The notes under the pieces: generated by a model
The model's database searches: none
What the model was told of the DNA's origin: nothing
Seen by the model: the letters and a program-made list of their open reading frames with translations, nothing else
Assembly (NCBI RefSeq): GCF_938040115.1
Contig: NZ_CALHXD010000013.1
Location: forward strand, 1 to 7,762
Direction: 5' to 3'
DNA from: an uncultured Campylobacter sp.
GTDB lineage: Bacteria > Campylobacterota > Campylobacteria > Campylobacterales > Campylobacteraceae
Length of the DNA: 7,762 bases
In this document: positions 1-5,979 of the stretch, piece by piece
How the letters are laid out: the number at the start of each line of letters is the position of its first letter
Numbering within the stretch: the first letter of the stretch is position 1
Position numbers and translations under genes: made by a program

Positions 1-641
1 TCGCTAAATTTGACTGCGAGGTTTATGTTTTCGGCGTCGGCGAGGAGGCTGCGCTGCTACAAAACCTGCTCGCGGAAAATACGGACGAAAAGCAGGCAAA
101 AAATCCTAGCGATAGGCAATTTTGCGCGGATTCGGCTAGCGATACGATCGAAATTTACGGCGATCTTGAAAACGCAAACGGCGAGCAATCAAAGGCTCAA
201 ATTTGCAGCCAAAACGGCACCGGCGACGGGTCAAATTTGAGCTCGCAAATTTGCGATACTTACGTGAAAAAATTCGGCGAAAACGAGCTAAAAATCATCT
301 CCTTAATCGATAAAATCAAGCTTGAGGAGCTGCCGTTTTATCTCTCGCAGATGCAGCTTTACGCGAGCTCTGATACGGGCAACTACTACGTCGCAGATAG
401 CGTGCGAACGCCCACGATCTGCCTGATGGGGCCTTGTTTTGCAAGCGAGCAAAGAGGAGTCGCCGACTCGCTCGTGATCAGCTCACATCTGCCGCCCGTT
501 AGCTCCGTGTTTAAAACCGTGCGGGGTATCGACGCGAGCGCTTTTTTCGAGCTTAGCGAGCAAAACCTCGCAGACATCGAGGCCTTCGTCAAAGTTCGCT
601 ATATATCCTATCTATCCCGCGAAGATAATTTTCTATGCTAA
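1..641 (+). CDS. GT9 (heptosyltransferase-like) glycosyltransferase, 3' part only
   Basis: The reading frame is open from base 3 to the TAA at 639-641, giving about 212 residues of a protein whose start lies to the left of the window. The visible part is the C-terminal nucleotide-sugar-binding half of a GT9 enzyme. A beta strand and turn (EVYVFGVGEE, fragment residues 6-15) is followed by a helix, and the family signature appears as SSDTGNYYVADSVRTPTICL with D-T-G intact. Family members are cytoplasmic and move heptose or a related sugar from an ADP-sugar onto the LOS core, but the acceptor cannot be told here. A hydrophilic stretch of about 70 residues (bases 75-293) interrupts the domain and is rich in AAATTTG words; I read it as an insertion. 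The last 53 bp overlap the 3' end of the convergent GT4 gene. Family assignment is firm; exact function is unknown. Confidence 0.82.
   Translation, partial: AKFDCEVYVFGVGEEAALLQNLLAENTDEKQAKNPSDRQFCADSASDTIEIYGDLENANGEQSKAQICSQNGTGDGSNLSSQICDTYVKKFGENELKIISLIDKIKLEELPFYLSQMQLYASSDTGNYYVADSVRTPTICLMGPCFASEQRGVADSLVISSHLPPVSSVFKTVRGIDASAFFELSEQNLADIEAFVKVRYISYLSREDNFLC
75..293 (+). repeat. AAATTTG-rich low-complexity insert inside the partial GT9 gene
   Basis: About 70 codons of acidic, Ser/Asn/Gln/Lys-rich sequence stand between the GVGEEAALLQNLL helix and the IISLIDKIKLEEL strand/helix, where GT9 proteins normally have only a short connection. AAATTT occurs at 151, 199, 233 and 247. Bases 225-244 carry the GACGGG-TCAAATTTGAGCTC core that is shared with inserts in two other genes of the window. 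The borders are estimates made by eye, without an alignment. Confidence 0.5.
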
Positions 642-1776
642 ATGCCTTTATAACGGCATCGTCGGGGCTTTTTGAGCCAGGTTTTTGTAAGCCGTCAAAG
701 CAGGCTAAAAGCGCGTCCGAGCTTCTTTGAACTATAAAAAAGTCTTGCTTTTTAGAGGAGATTTCATAAATCTCCCTTATGACGGCGATATCAGAGTACA
801 CCACGCCAAGCCCGCAGCCAAGCGCCTCGATGACGACCCTAGGTAGCCCCTCGTCGCTGGAAAATCCAAGCACGTAGTCGCACGCGGTATAAATCTCGTC
901 CATCTTTGAAACAAAGCCTAGATACTCGGCCTTGCCCAATTTTATCAGCGCGTCAAATTTGGCTTTCGCCCCCGCTTTTAGCTCGCCATCGCCCGCGAAA
1001 TAAACCTTTATATCGCTTCTTTTTAGCCCCGCAAGCGCGTCAAAAACTAGCTCGTGCCCCTTTAGCGTCAAGAAATTTGCAGGCATTACGATATTTATTT
1101 TTTCGGCGTCAAATTCGGCTTTTAGGGCGGCGCTTTTATCGTCGCCGCTATCTTTTAAATTTGCCTGCGAGGAGCTCAAATTTTTGCCCGTCTCAGACTT
1201 TTCTCGTTTCAAAACAGGCGCCTCCACGGGATTATAAACCACGTTTTTAGGCATATTTATCTGCGCGGCGTAAAAATCGTAAGTCGCGTTTGAAACGCAA
1301 ACGGGCGTAAATTTTAGCCGCTTTAAAATTTCAAGCTTAAAGGGCTCGACGGCCGAGTTTTTACGCAAATGCTGTACTACCGCGATATTTAGGGCGTTTG
1401 CGGCGGCGATGTAAGCAAGATTGGTTGAAAAGTGATTATTTAGATGAAGAATATCGGGATGCGCCTGCCCAAGCAGGCAAAGCGCGTAGTCGTAGTCTTT
1501 TTTATAGAGGTATTTTGCTAAAATTTGACCGCCTAGCGCGCGTAAAAGTTCTTTTTTTAGCTTTGAGGGCTGCTTTTTTGGCTCAAATTTTATAAATTTA
1601 GCCCCGGCTTCTTCGATGATTTGCGAGATTTTACGTCCGTCCGCCTCGTAATCGGTCTCAAAAAATGCGCAAAGCTCGTATTTTTGCTGCACGGCAAGCC
1701 CCCGTAAAAGATACAAAAAACTCTTCGTCCCGCCGCCGTATTCGCGCCCCGTATCGACGAACAAAATCTTTTTCAA
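589..1776 (-). CDS. GT4-family LOS glycosyltransferase with linker insert
   Basis: This is a 395-residue retaining glycosyltransferase of the GT-B fold, family 4, and the last gene of the minus-strand operon. The N-terminal half has the glycine-rich loop GGGTKS (14-19), HLNNH (111-115) and VSNAT (161-165). The C-terminal donor-binding half has KG (239-240), AGDGE (261-265) and the EX7E pair E309/E317 within SDEGLPRVVIEALG. Between the halves, residues 190-226 form a Lys/Ser/Asp-rich insert. The start is TTG at 1776-1774, because no in-frame ATG fits. It begins MKKILFVDTG and is preceded by a good AAAGGAAA ribosome site. The start overlaps the upstream gene's TGA (TTGA junction), so translation is probably coupled. 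Its 3' end overlaps the convergent GT9 gene by 53 bp. The family is clear; the sugar transferred is unknown. Confidence 0.9.
   Translation of the reverse strand: MKKILFVDTGREYGGGTKSFLYLLRGLAVQQKYELCAFFETDYEADGRKISQIIEEAGAKFIKFEPKKQPSKLKKELLRALGGQILAKYLYKKDYDYALCLLGQAHPDILHLNNHFSTNLAYIAAANALNIAVVQHLRKNSAVEPFKLEILKRLKFTPVCVSNATYDFYAAQINMPKNVVYNPVEAPVLKREKSETGKNLSSSQANLKDSGDDKSAALKAEFDAEKINIVMPANFLTLKGHELVFDALAGLKRSDIKVYFAGDGELKAGAKAKFDALIKLGKAEYLGFVSKMDEIYTACDYVLGFSSDEGLPRVVIEALGCGLGVVYSDIAVIREIYEISSKKQDFFIVQRSSDALLACFDGLQKPGSKSPDDAVIKAFSIENYLRGIDRIYSEL
1099..1209 (-). repeat. AAATTT-containing insert in the interdomain linker of the GT4 gene
   Basis: Residues 190-226 of the encoded protein are hydrophilic and low in complexity. 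They separate the NPVEAPVL end of the N-terminal domain from INIVMPANFLTLKG, the first strand of the C-terminal domain. On the coding strand two AAATTT words occur (plus coordinates 1178-1183 and 1157-1162). The first lies in the core GACGGGCAAAAATTTGAGCTC-like segment (1172-1192) that matches the inserts at 225-244 and 6067-6082. Borders are estimates. Confidence 0.45.
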
Positions 1777-2846
1777 ATCATTTCCTTTAGCATCTCCCAG
1801 ACCTCATCCGCGCCTATTTGCAGCATGCACTCCTGAAATTTGCAGTTTTTGCCGACGCAAGGCGAACAGGTGCGCGGCTTTTTGATAAATTTATGGATAT
1901 TTTCGTCAAAATCCGGATTTGAGTTCACGGGCGAAGCGACGGCAAAAAGCCCGATCGTAGGCGTTTTTAGCGCAGCTGCGACGTGCAGCGGGCCGGTATC
2001 GGGCGTGACAAGCACGTCAAGCCTAGCTATCAGCGCGGCAGCCTCTCGCAGACTAAATTTACCCGCCGCATCTATCACGCGAGAGCTTCTTAACTCCTCG
2101 TCTAACTGCGCGGTCATCGCTCGCTCGGCGGGGCTGCCCGTTAGCACGATGACGGCGTCCGTGCGCTCCAAAATAATTCCCGCCAGCCCCCGCCAACGCT
2201 GCCAAAACCACTGCCTGGAAACCGTGCTAGCCCCCATCTGAAAGCCGATAAATTTGCGTTTGCCGCCTTTTTTTAGCATTTCATCGACGCGGGTAAAGTC
2301 CTCGTCTCGCAAATATAAATTTAACCTCGTGTCGCGACTCTCGATGCCTACAAATTTAAGCTGCTCTAAGCGGTTTAGCACGACGTATCGCTCATCTCCG
2401 TATGGCTCTGGCGCGTTTGAGTGGAAGGGGCTAAATTTACTGCCCGCATTTGGCAGCTTAAAGACGTATTTAGCTCCGCTTAAAACTGCTAGCGGCGTGG
2501 CCTCGGGCTCGTTTGAGTGCAGGATAAAGATGACGTCGGGTTTTATCTTTTTTAGCTGCGATAAAGCGCGCAAAAAGCCGCCTTTTTTGCCGTCGTAAAG
2601 CAAAATTTCGTCGATATTCGGATCGGTTTTAAAAAGCGGTGCCGTAGATGGATTTAGCAGCGCGACCGTGCGTACGTGCGGGAAATTTTGCCGAAAAACG
2701 CGAAAAACGGGCGTGTTAAAAATCGTATCGCCAAGCGCGGTGTTGCTAAAAAAACAGACCGTTTGTATGGGCTGCGTAACCAGCTGCGTTTTGCGCACGC
2801 TTTTAAAGCGCAAAATGAGCCGCGCCGCGCTCTCAAAGAGCTTCAT
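1773..2846 (-). CDS. GT9 heptosyltransferase-family protein with C-terminal Cys cluster
   Basis: A 357-residue GT9 enzyme (ADP-heptose:LPS heptosyltransferase superfamily, COG0859-type), cytoplasmic and probably acting on the LOS core. A basic N-terminal extension of about 28 residues precedes the first strand. The acceptor-side motif TALGD (36-40) carries the conserved Asp40. The donor half has GFQMGAS (201-207) and TPDTGPLHVAAALKTPTIGL (281-300) with the D-T-G-P-x-H signature. Near the C-terminus, C327, C330, C335 and C340 form a CX2CX4CX4C cluster like the one in the WaaF of this window. The start is ATG at 2846-2844 with GGAAG seven bases upstream. It overlaps the preceding GT4 gene by 14 bp and the following one by 3 bp, as third gene of the operon. 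It could be a heptosyltransferase or an enzyme for another sugar; the family alone does not decide. Confidence 0.9.
   Translation of the reverse strand: MKLFESAARLILRFKSVRKTQLVTQPIQTVCFFSNTALGDTIFNTPVFRVFRQNFPHVRTVALLNPSTAPLFKTDPNIDEILLYDGKKGGFLRALSQLKKIKPDVIFILHSNEPEATPLAVLSGAKYVFKLPNAGSKFSPFHSNAPEPYGDERYVVLNRLEQLKFVGIESRDTRLNLYLRDEDFTRVDEMLKKGGKRKFIGFQMGASTVSRQWFWQRWRGLAGIILERTDAVIVLTGSPAERAMTAQLDEELRSSRVIDAAGKFSLREAAALIARLDVLVTPDTGPLHVAAALKTPTIGLFAVASPVNSNPDFDENIHKFIKKPRTCSPCVGKNCKFQECMLQIGADEVWEMLKEMI
1781..1788 (-). promoter_or_regulatory. ribosome binding site that supports the TTG start at 1776
   Basis: Read on the minus strand, AAAGGAAA ends four bases before the TTG codon, with the AAGGA core (1783-1787) six bases away. 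The site lies inside the last codons of the upstream GT9 gene. It supports the non-ATG start, since the nearby ATG at 1781-1779 belongs to the upstream gene's frame. Confidence 0.65.
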
Positions 2847-3885
2847 ACATCGCTTCCGTCTGCGCGACCATCGTCTCTATCGAGAAGTTTCGCACGATAA
2901 ATTCCCTCGCGTTCGCGCTAAATTTCGCCCGAAGCGCCGCGTCTTCTATCAGCGTTTTTAAGGCCGCTTTGAGCGATTCTTTATCGCCGTTTTTAAACAA
3001 GAGCCCCGTTTCGCCGCTACTTATCGCCTCGCCGATACCGCCCGCGTCGCTACCGATGCAAGGCACTCCGCAAGACTGCGCCTCAAGCAGAGCCGTGCCC
3101 AGCGCCTCCATCTTTGATGGCAGCACGAAAACGTCAAAACTACCCAAAAACTCGCTCACGTCGGTGCGCGAGCCTAGCATATAGATGTTTGGCGTTTTTA
3201 TTTTTTTTAGATTTTCCTCCTGCGGACCGTCGCCGACCACGACTAGAGCGGTATTTGGCAGATTTAGCTCGCTAAAAGCTTCAAATAAAAGCTGATGATT
3301 TTTCGCCGCGCGCAAGACCGCCACGATACCGACTACGACGCAGTCTGCGCTCAAATTTAGCTCCGCTTTTATATCTTTGGTAAAATTTGGATTAAACCGC
3401 GCCGTATCCACGCCGGTATAGATAACGTCTATCAAATTTCCCTGCACGCCCTGCGAGACGAGTTGTGATTTTACGGCGTTTGAGACGGCTACGATTTTAT
3501 CGTTTACGTTGTAGCTAAATGCCGACCTGATCGGCGTTTGCAGGTGTCTAGTACGCACGACTTTCGCGCCCGTTAGCTTCGCGACGATCGCGCCGATGTT
3601 GCCGTCCTTGCCCGAGTGCGTAGCGATGATCGAGATACCTTTTTCGCGCACGAAACGGCAAATTTTAAAAATTTCAAAAATATTATAGACCTTGCTTAGG
3701 TTAAATTCCGCAAACTCGCAATCAATAGGCTTTTCAAAGCTTTTTGAGCCTGGATTTAGCGCGTAAAATACCTTAAATTTATCCTTATTTAGCCCGTTTA
3801 TGACGCGCTGCGTGCGGTGCTCCTGACCGCCGAAGCCTAGCGAGCTTTCAAGCTCTAGGATGTTGATTTTGTCCGTTTTTTTCAT
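2833..3885 (-). CDS. GT4-family LOS glycosyltransferase
   Basis: A 350-residue GT-B glycosyltransferase of family 4. The N-terminal domain has the glycine-rich FGGQEHR loop (18-24), ATHSGKDG (88-95), RTRH (111-114) and VSNAV (134-138), all typical of GT4 acceptor domains. The C-terminal domain has K195 in RAAKNH (192-197), VVGDGPQ (216-222) and the EX7E pair E260/E268 in EALGTALLEAQSCGVP. There is no signal peptide or membrane segment, so it should act in the cytoplasm or at the inner face of the membrane. The start is ATG at 3885-3883, overlapping the upstream stop as ATGA. No strong ribosome site is visible at normal spacing, which suggests reinitiation from the upstream gene. It has the usual length and no insert. 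The sugar and acceptor cannot be told from sequence. Confidence 0.9.
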   Translation of the reverse strand: MKKTDKINILELESSLGFGGQEHRTQRVINGLNKDKFKVFYALNPGSKSFEKPIDCEFAEFNLSKVYNIFEIFKICRFVREKGISIIATHSGKDGNIGAIVAKLTGAKVVRTRHLQTPIRSAFSYNVNDKIVAVSNAVKSQLVSQGVQGNLIDVIYTGVDTARFNPNFTKDIKAELNLSADCVVVGIVAVLRAAKNHQLLFEAFSELNLPNTALVVVGDGPQEENLKKIKTPNIYMLGSRTDVSEFLGSFDVFVLPSKMEALGTALLEAQSCGVPCIGSDAGGIGEAISSGETGLLFKNGDKESLKAALKTLIEDAALRAKFSANAREFIVRNFSIETMVAQTEAMYEAL

Positions 3886-4814
3886 ATATTTTTGACCGCC
3901 TCGTAGATTTCCTCGTCCGCCGCGTCTTGCGCCATTTTACTCGCGCTTTGTAGTACCGCGCACTCCGCTCCGCCGTAAATCGGAGCCCAGCGAGCGGCGT
4001 CCGTTTTGCCAAGCACCAGCACCGTTTTTACGCCAAGTGCGGGAGCTAGGTGCGCTACGCCGCCGTCAAGCGTGAGGACGAATTTAGCCGCCCAGATATA
4101 GCCCGCAAGTTCATCTAGGCTCGCAGTCGAGGCAAACTCCACGCCCGCTTCTTGCGCTACTTTTTCGCCAAGCCTTGCATCCTCGGCGCTAACGGCTACG
4201 CGTACGAAATTTTGTTTTAAAAACGCCAAAATCCGTAAAATTTTAGCCTCGTCCATACGGTTTTGCTCCACCCTCGAGGATACGTGAAAAAAGACAAAAT
4301 CCTTAAATTTCTCACTTTTAAAGCTCGGTACGTAAAGCGTCTTTTCTCCGTCAAATTTCGCTCCCAGAGGAGCTACTAGCTCACAGCAAAGCAGCACCTC
4401 GTGAGGTGGTGAATTAAAGTTTAGTTTGTGCGTTATTAATAAATTGCCCTCATTTTGCTTTGCCGCTCCTATCGTCGTTTTAGCTGCGGCGGCTCTGGCA
4501 AATATCGCGGCAGAGGGCGAATAAGCGCTCCTAAAAATCACGGTCGCATCGTATCTTTCGCGGCGAATTTGAAGCAAAATTTTACATTTTTCCCAAAACG
4601 CCCGCACTTTTGCCGCCGCTCCTTTTACGTGCTTTGGTTTAGTATAGATATAGATTTTGTTTAAAAATGGATTGCCGCGAACGACGCATACGTTTAGGCT
4701 ATTTACTACGATATCGATTTGCGCGCGCGGATGAGCTTTTCGCAGCGCTTCAATCGCCGGCGTCGTGCAGATGAGATCGCCGATGTTATCGTTTCTAACG
4801 AGCAAAATTTTCAC
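3882..4814 (-). CDS. GT9 heptosyltransferase-family protein (WaaQ/WaaF-like)
   Basis: A 310-residue GT9 protein and first gene of the minus-strand operon. The start MKILLVRNDNIGDLICTTPA is the classical N-terminal heptosyltransferase motif, with D13 as the conserved acidic residue. The donor-side signature near 248-270 reads LTLDGGVAHLAPALG, so D250 and H255 are kept but the usual Thr of DTG is Gly, a common variant in the family. Unlike two other GT9 proteins here it has no C-terminal cysteine cluster, and it is on the short side. The start codon is GTG at 4814-4812, preceded by AAAAAAGGAAAATC, a good ribosome site. A TATAAT box lies 20 bases upstream of the start. It probably adds a heptose to the LOS inner core; whether it equals WaaC, WaaQ or another enzyme is not decidable by eye. 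Confidence 0.88.
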   Translation of the reverse strand: MKILLVRNDNIGDLICTTPAIEALRKAHPRAQIDIVVNSLNVCVVRGNPFLNKIYIYTKPKHVKGAAAKVRAFWEKCKILLQIRRERYDATVIFRSAYSPSAAIFARAAAAKTTIGAAKQNEGNLLITHKLNFNSPPHEVLLCCELVAPLGAKFDGEKTLYVPSFKSEKFKDFVFFHVSSRVEQNRMDEAKILRILAFLKQNFVRVAVSAEDARLGEKVAQEAGVEFASTASLDELAGYIWAAKFVLTLDGGVAHLAPALGVKTVLVLGKTDAARWAPIYGGAECAVLQSASKMAQDAADEEIYEAVKNI

Positions 4815-4834
4815 GATTTTCCTTTTTTGGCTCG

Positions 4835-4840
4835 ATTATA
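4835..4840 (-). promoter_or_regulatory. candidate sigma-70 -10 box for the minus-strand GT operon
   Basis: The minus strand reads GGG-TATAAT-CGAG, a perfect -10 hexamer. Transcription would begin near 4828, leaving a leader of about 14 bases that is essentially the AAGGA ribosome site before the GTG at 4814. At 17 bp upstream the sequence AATAAG is a poor -35, as is normal for Campylobacter vegetative promoters. Confidence 0.6.
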
Positions 4841-4917
4841 CCCATTTTACGCTTATACTTATTTACGTCCGCATCCGTCACCCGCCAGGCATAACCTAAA
4901 ATTCATCAAAAAACTTA

Positions 4918-4923
4918 TAAAAT
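4918..4923 (+). promoter_or_regulatory. candidate sigma-70 -10 box for the WaaG-like/waaF operon
   Basis: ACTTATAAAATACC contains TAAAAT at 4918-4923, with the overlapping TATAAA at 4916-4921. Transcription would start near 4930, with a leader of about 18 bases holding AAGG (4939-4942) five bases before the ATG at 4948. No clear -35 is seen. It lies back to back with the minus-strand promoter, about 80 bp away. Confidence 0.5.
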
Positions 4924-4947
4924 ACCGCTAAATTTTAAAAGGCGAAC

Positions 4948-5979
4948 ATGAAAAAAATAGTATTTTTAAGGCTCGATTTGGACGCTATCGGCGGGGCACA
5001 GAGGTATCTCTCAAGGCTCGTCAAGGCTCTAAAAGACTCGGGCGTCGCGTGTGAGACGCGCGGATTTATCGGTAGCAAAAAGCTAAGCTCATGGATCAAA
5101 GCCCTGCGTTTTAACTCGCAAGCCAAGCGGCAAAAGGGCGCGGACGAGATTTATTTTAGCCTTGAGCGCATCACCTGCGCCGACATCTACCGCGCTGGCG
5201 ACGGCGTGCACAAAGTCTATATGAAAACCAAGCCTTTTTGGTTCACAAACCCCCTAAATTTCGTCATTCCGTACCTTGAAAAGCGCACTTTTAAAAATGC
5301 TAAAAAAATCATCGCCAACTCAAATTTCATAAAGCGTCAAATTTGCGATACCTACGGCATCGCCGAGGAAAAGATCGCAGTCGTCTATAACGGCGTAAAT
5401 TTGCCTATGCGCGTGCAAAAAGGCTCGGCAAAGCTCGCTCTTTGCGAGGAATTCGGACTTGATTTTCACCTACCGACGCTGCTGTTTGTGGGAAGCGGCT
5501 TTAAACGCAAGGGCGCGGAGGAGTTTTTACGCATCGCGGCTCGTCTAAAAACGCGCGTAAACTGCCTGATCGTCGGCCGCGACAAAAACGCCGCCCGCTA
5601 CAAAAATCTAGCCAAGGAACTCGGCCTAAACGCCGTATTTACGGGCGCGCAAAAAAGCGCGGCGAGATTTTACGAAGGTAGCGAGCTGTTTTTGTTCCCG
5701 ACGGCGTACGAGCCGTTTTCAAACGTCGTTTTGGAGGCGCTTAGCTACGGCTGCGTCGCTATCACGACCGCTCAAAACGGCGCCGCGGAGATACTACCGG
5801 GGGAGTTTGTGATGAGCTCGCCGCAAGACTACGACATCTGCGCTCTGATCGACGAGATCCTAAACGACGACGAGCGGCTGGCAATGCTACAAGAGCGAAA
5901 TTTGGCGCTTGCTAGCGAGTTTAGCATCGAAAAAAACGCGAGCGCGACGCTGGAGATCATACGTGCGAATCTTGATTGA
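4948..5979 (+). CDS. WaaG/RfaG-like GT4 core glycosyltransferase
   Basis: A 343-residue GT4 enzyme that resembles LPS core glucosyltransferase I (WaaG) along its C-terminal half. GSGFKRKG (182-189) matches the FxRKG phosphate-binding loop, followed by a LIVGRDK strand (207-213). The EX7E pair is E255/E263 in YEPFSNVVLEALSYG. The N-terminal half has GGAQRY (15-20), FSLERITCADIYRAGDGVH (70-88), IANSN (122-126) and YNGVN (147-151). WaaG adds a hexose to heptose II of the inner core from a nucleotide sugar at the cytoplasmic face of the membrane. The same role is likely here but the sugar is not proven. The start is ATG with AAGG five bases upstream. It is the first gene of the plus-strand operon and its 3' end overlaps waaF by 17 bp, which fits successive steps of one pathway. 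Confidence 0.87.
   Translation: MKKIVFLRLDLDAIGGAQRYLSRLVKALKDSGVACETRGFIGSKKLSSWIKALRFNSQAKRQKGADEIYFSLERITCADIYRAGDGVHKVYMKTKPFWFTNPLNFVIPYLEKRTFKNAKKIIANSNFIKRQICDTYGIAEEKIAVVYNGVNLPMRVQKGSAKLALCEEFGLDFHLPTLLFVGSGFKRKGAEEFLRIAARLKTRVNCLIVGRDKNAARYKNLAKELGLNAVFTGAQKSAARFYEGSELFLFPTAYEPFSNVVLEALSYGCVAITTAQNGAAEILPGEFVMSSPQDYDICALIDEILNDDERLAMLQERNLALASEFSIEKNASATLEIIRANLD
5952..5955 (+). promoter_or_regulatory. ribosome binding site that fixes the GTG start of waaF
   Basis: GGAG lies seven bases before the GTG at 5963-5965, inside the 3' end of the WaaG-like gene. It supports a start at 5963 rather than the upstream in-frame start at 5909, because the WaaF N-terminal motif begins directly at this GTG. 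Confidence 0.65.

Noticed and set aside
10..240. 76-residue plus-strand frame at the left edge
   Set aside because: It is an off-frame reading of the GT9 gene, whose frame is open from base 3 and continues into the DTG motif.
1840..2598. Two long plus-strand open frames opposite the GT9 gene at 1773-2846
   Set aside because: They lie wholly antisense to a gene with clear family motifs, and their products (Ser/Leu/Arg-rich) resemble nothing known. They are expected shadows in moderately GC-rich DNA.
4850..4890. Possible operator in the divergent region (repeated GTCCGCATCCGT-like bases)
   Set aside because: The resemblance is a short imperfect direct repeat without symmetry, too weak to name a binding site.
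5909..5962. Longer waaF start giving an 18-residue Arg/Lys-rich N-terminal extension
   Set aside because: The WaaF family motif begins directly at the GTG at 5963, which has GGAG seven bases upstream. The extension only reads the end of the WaaG-like gene in another frame.
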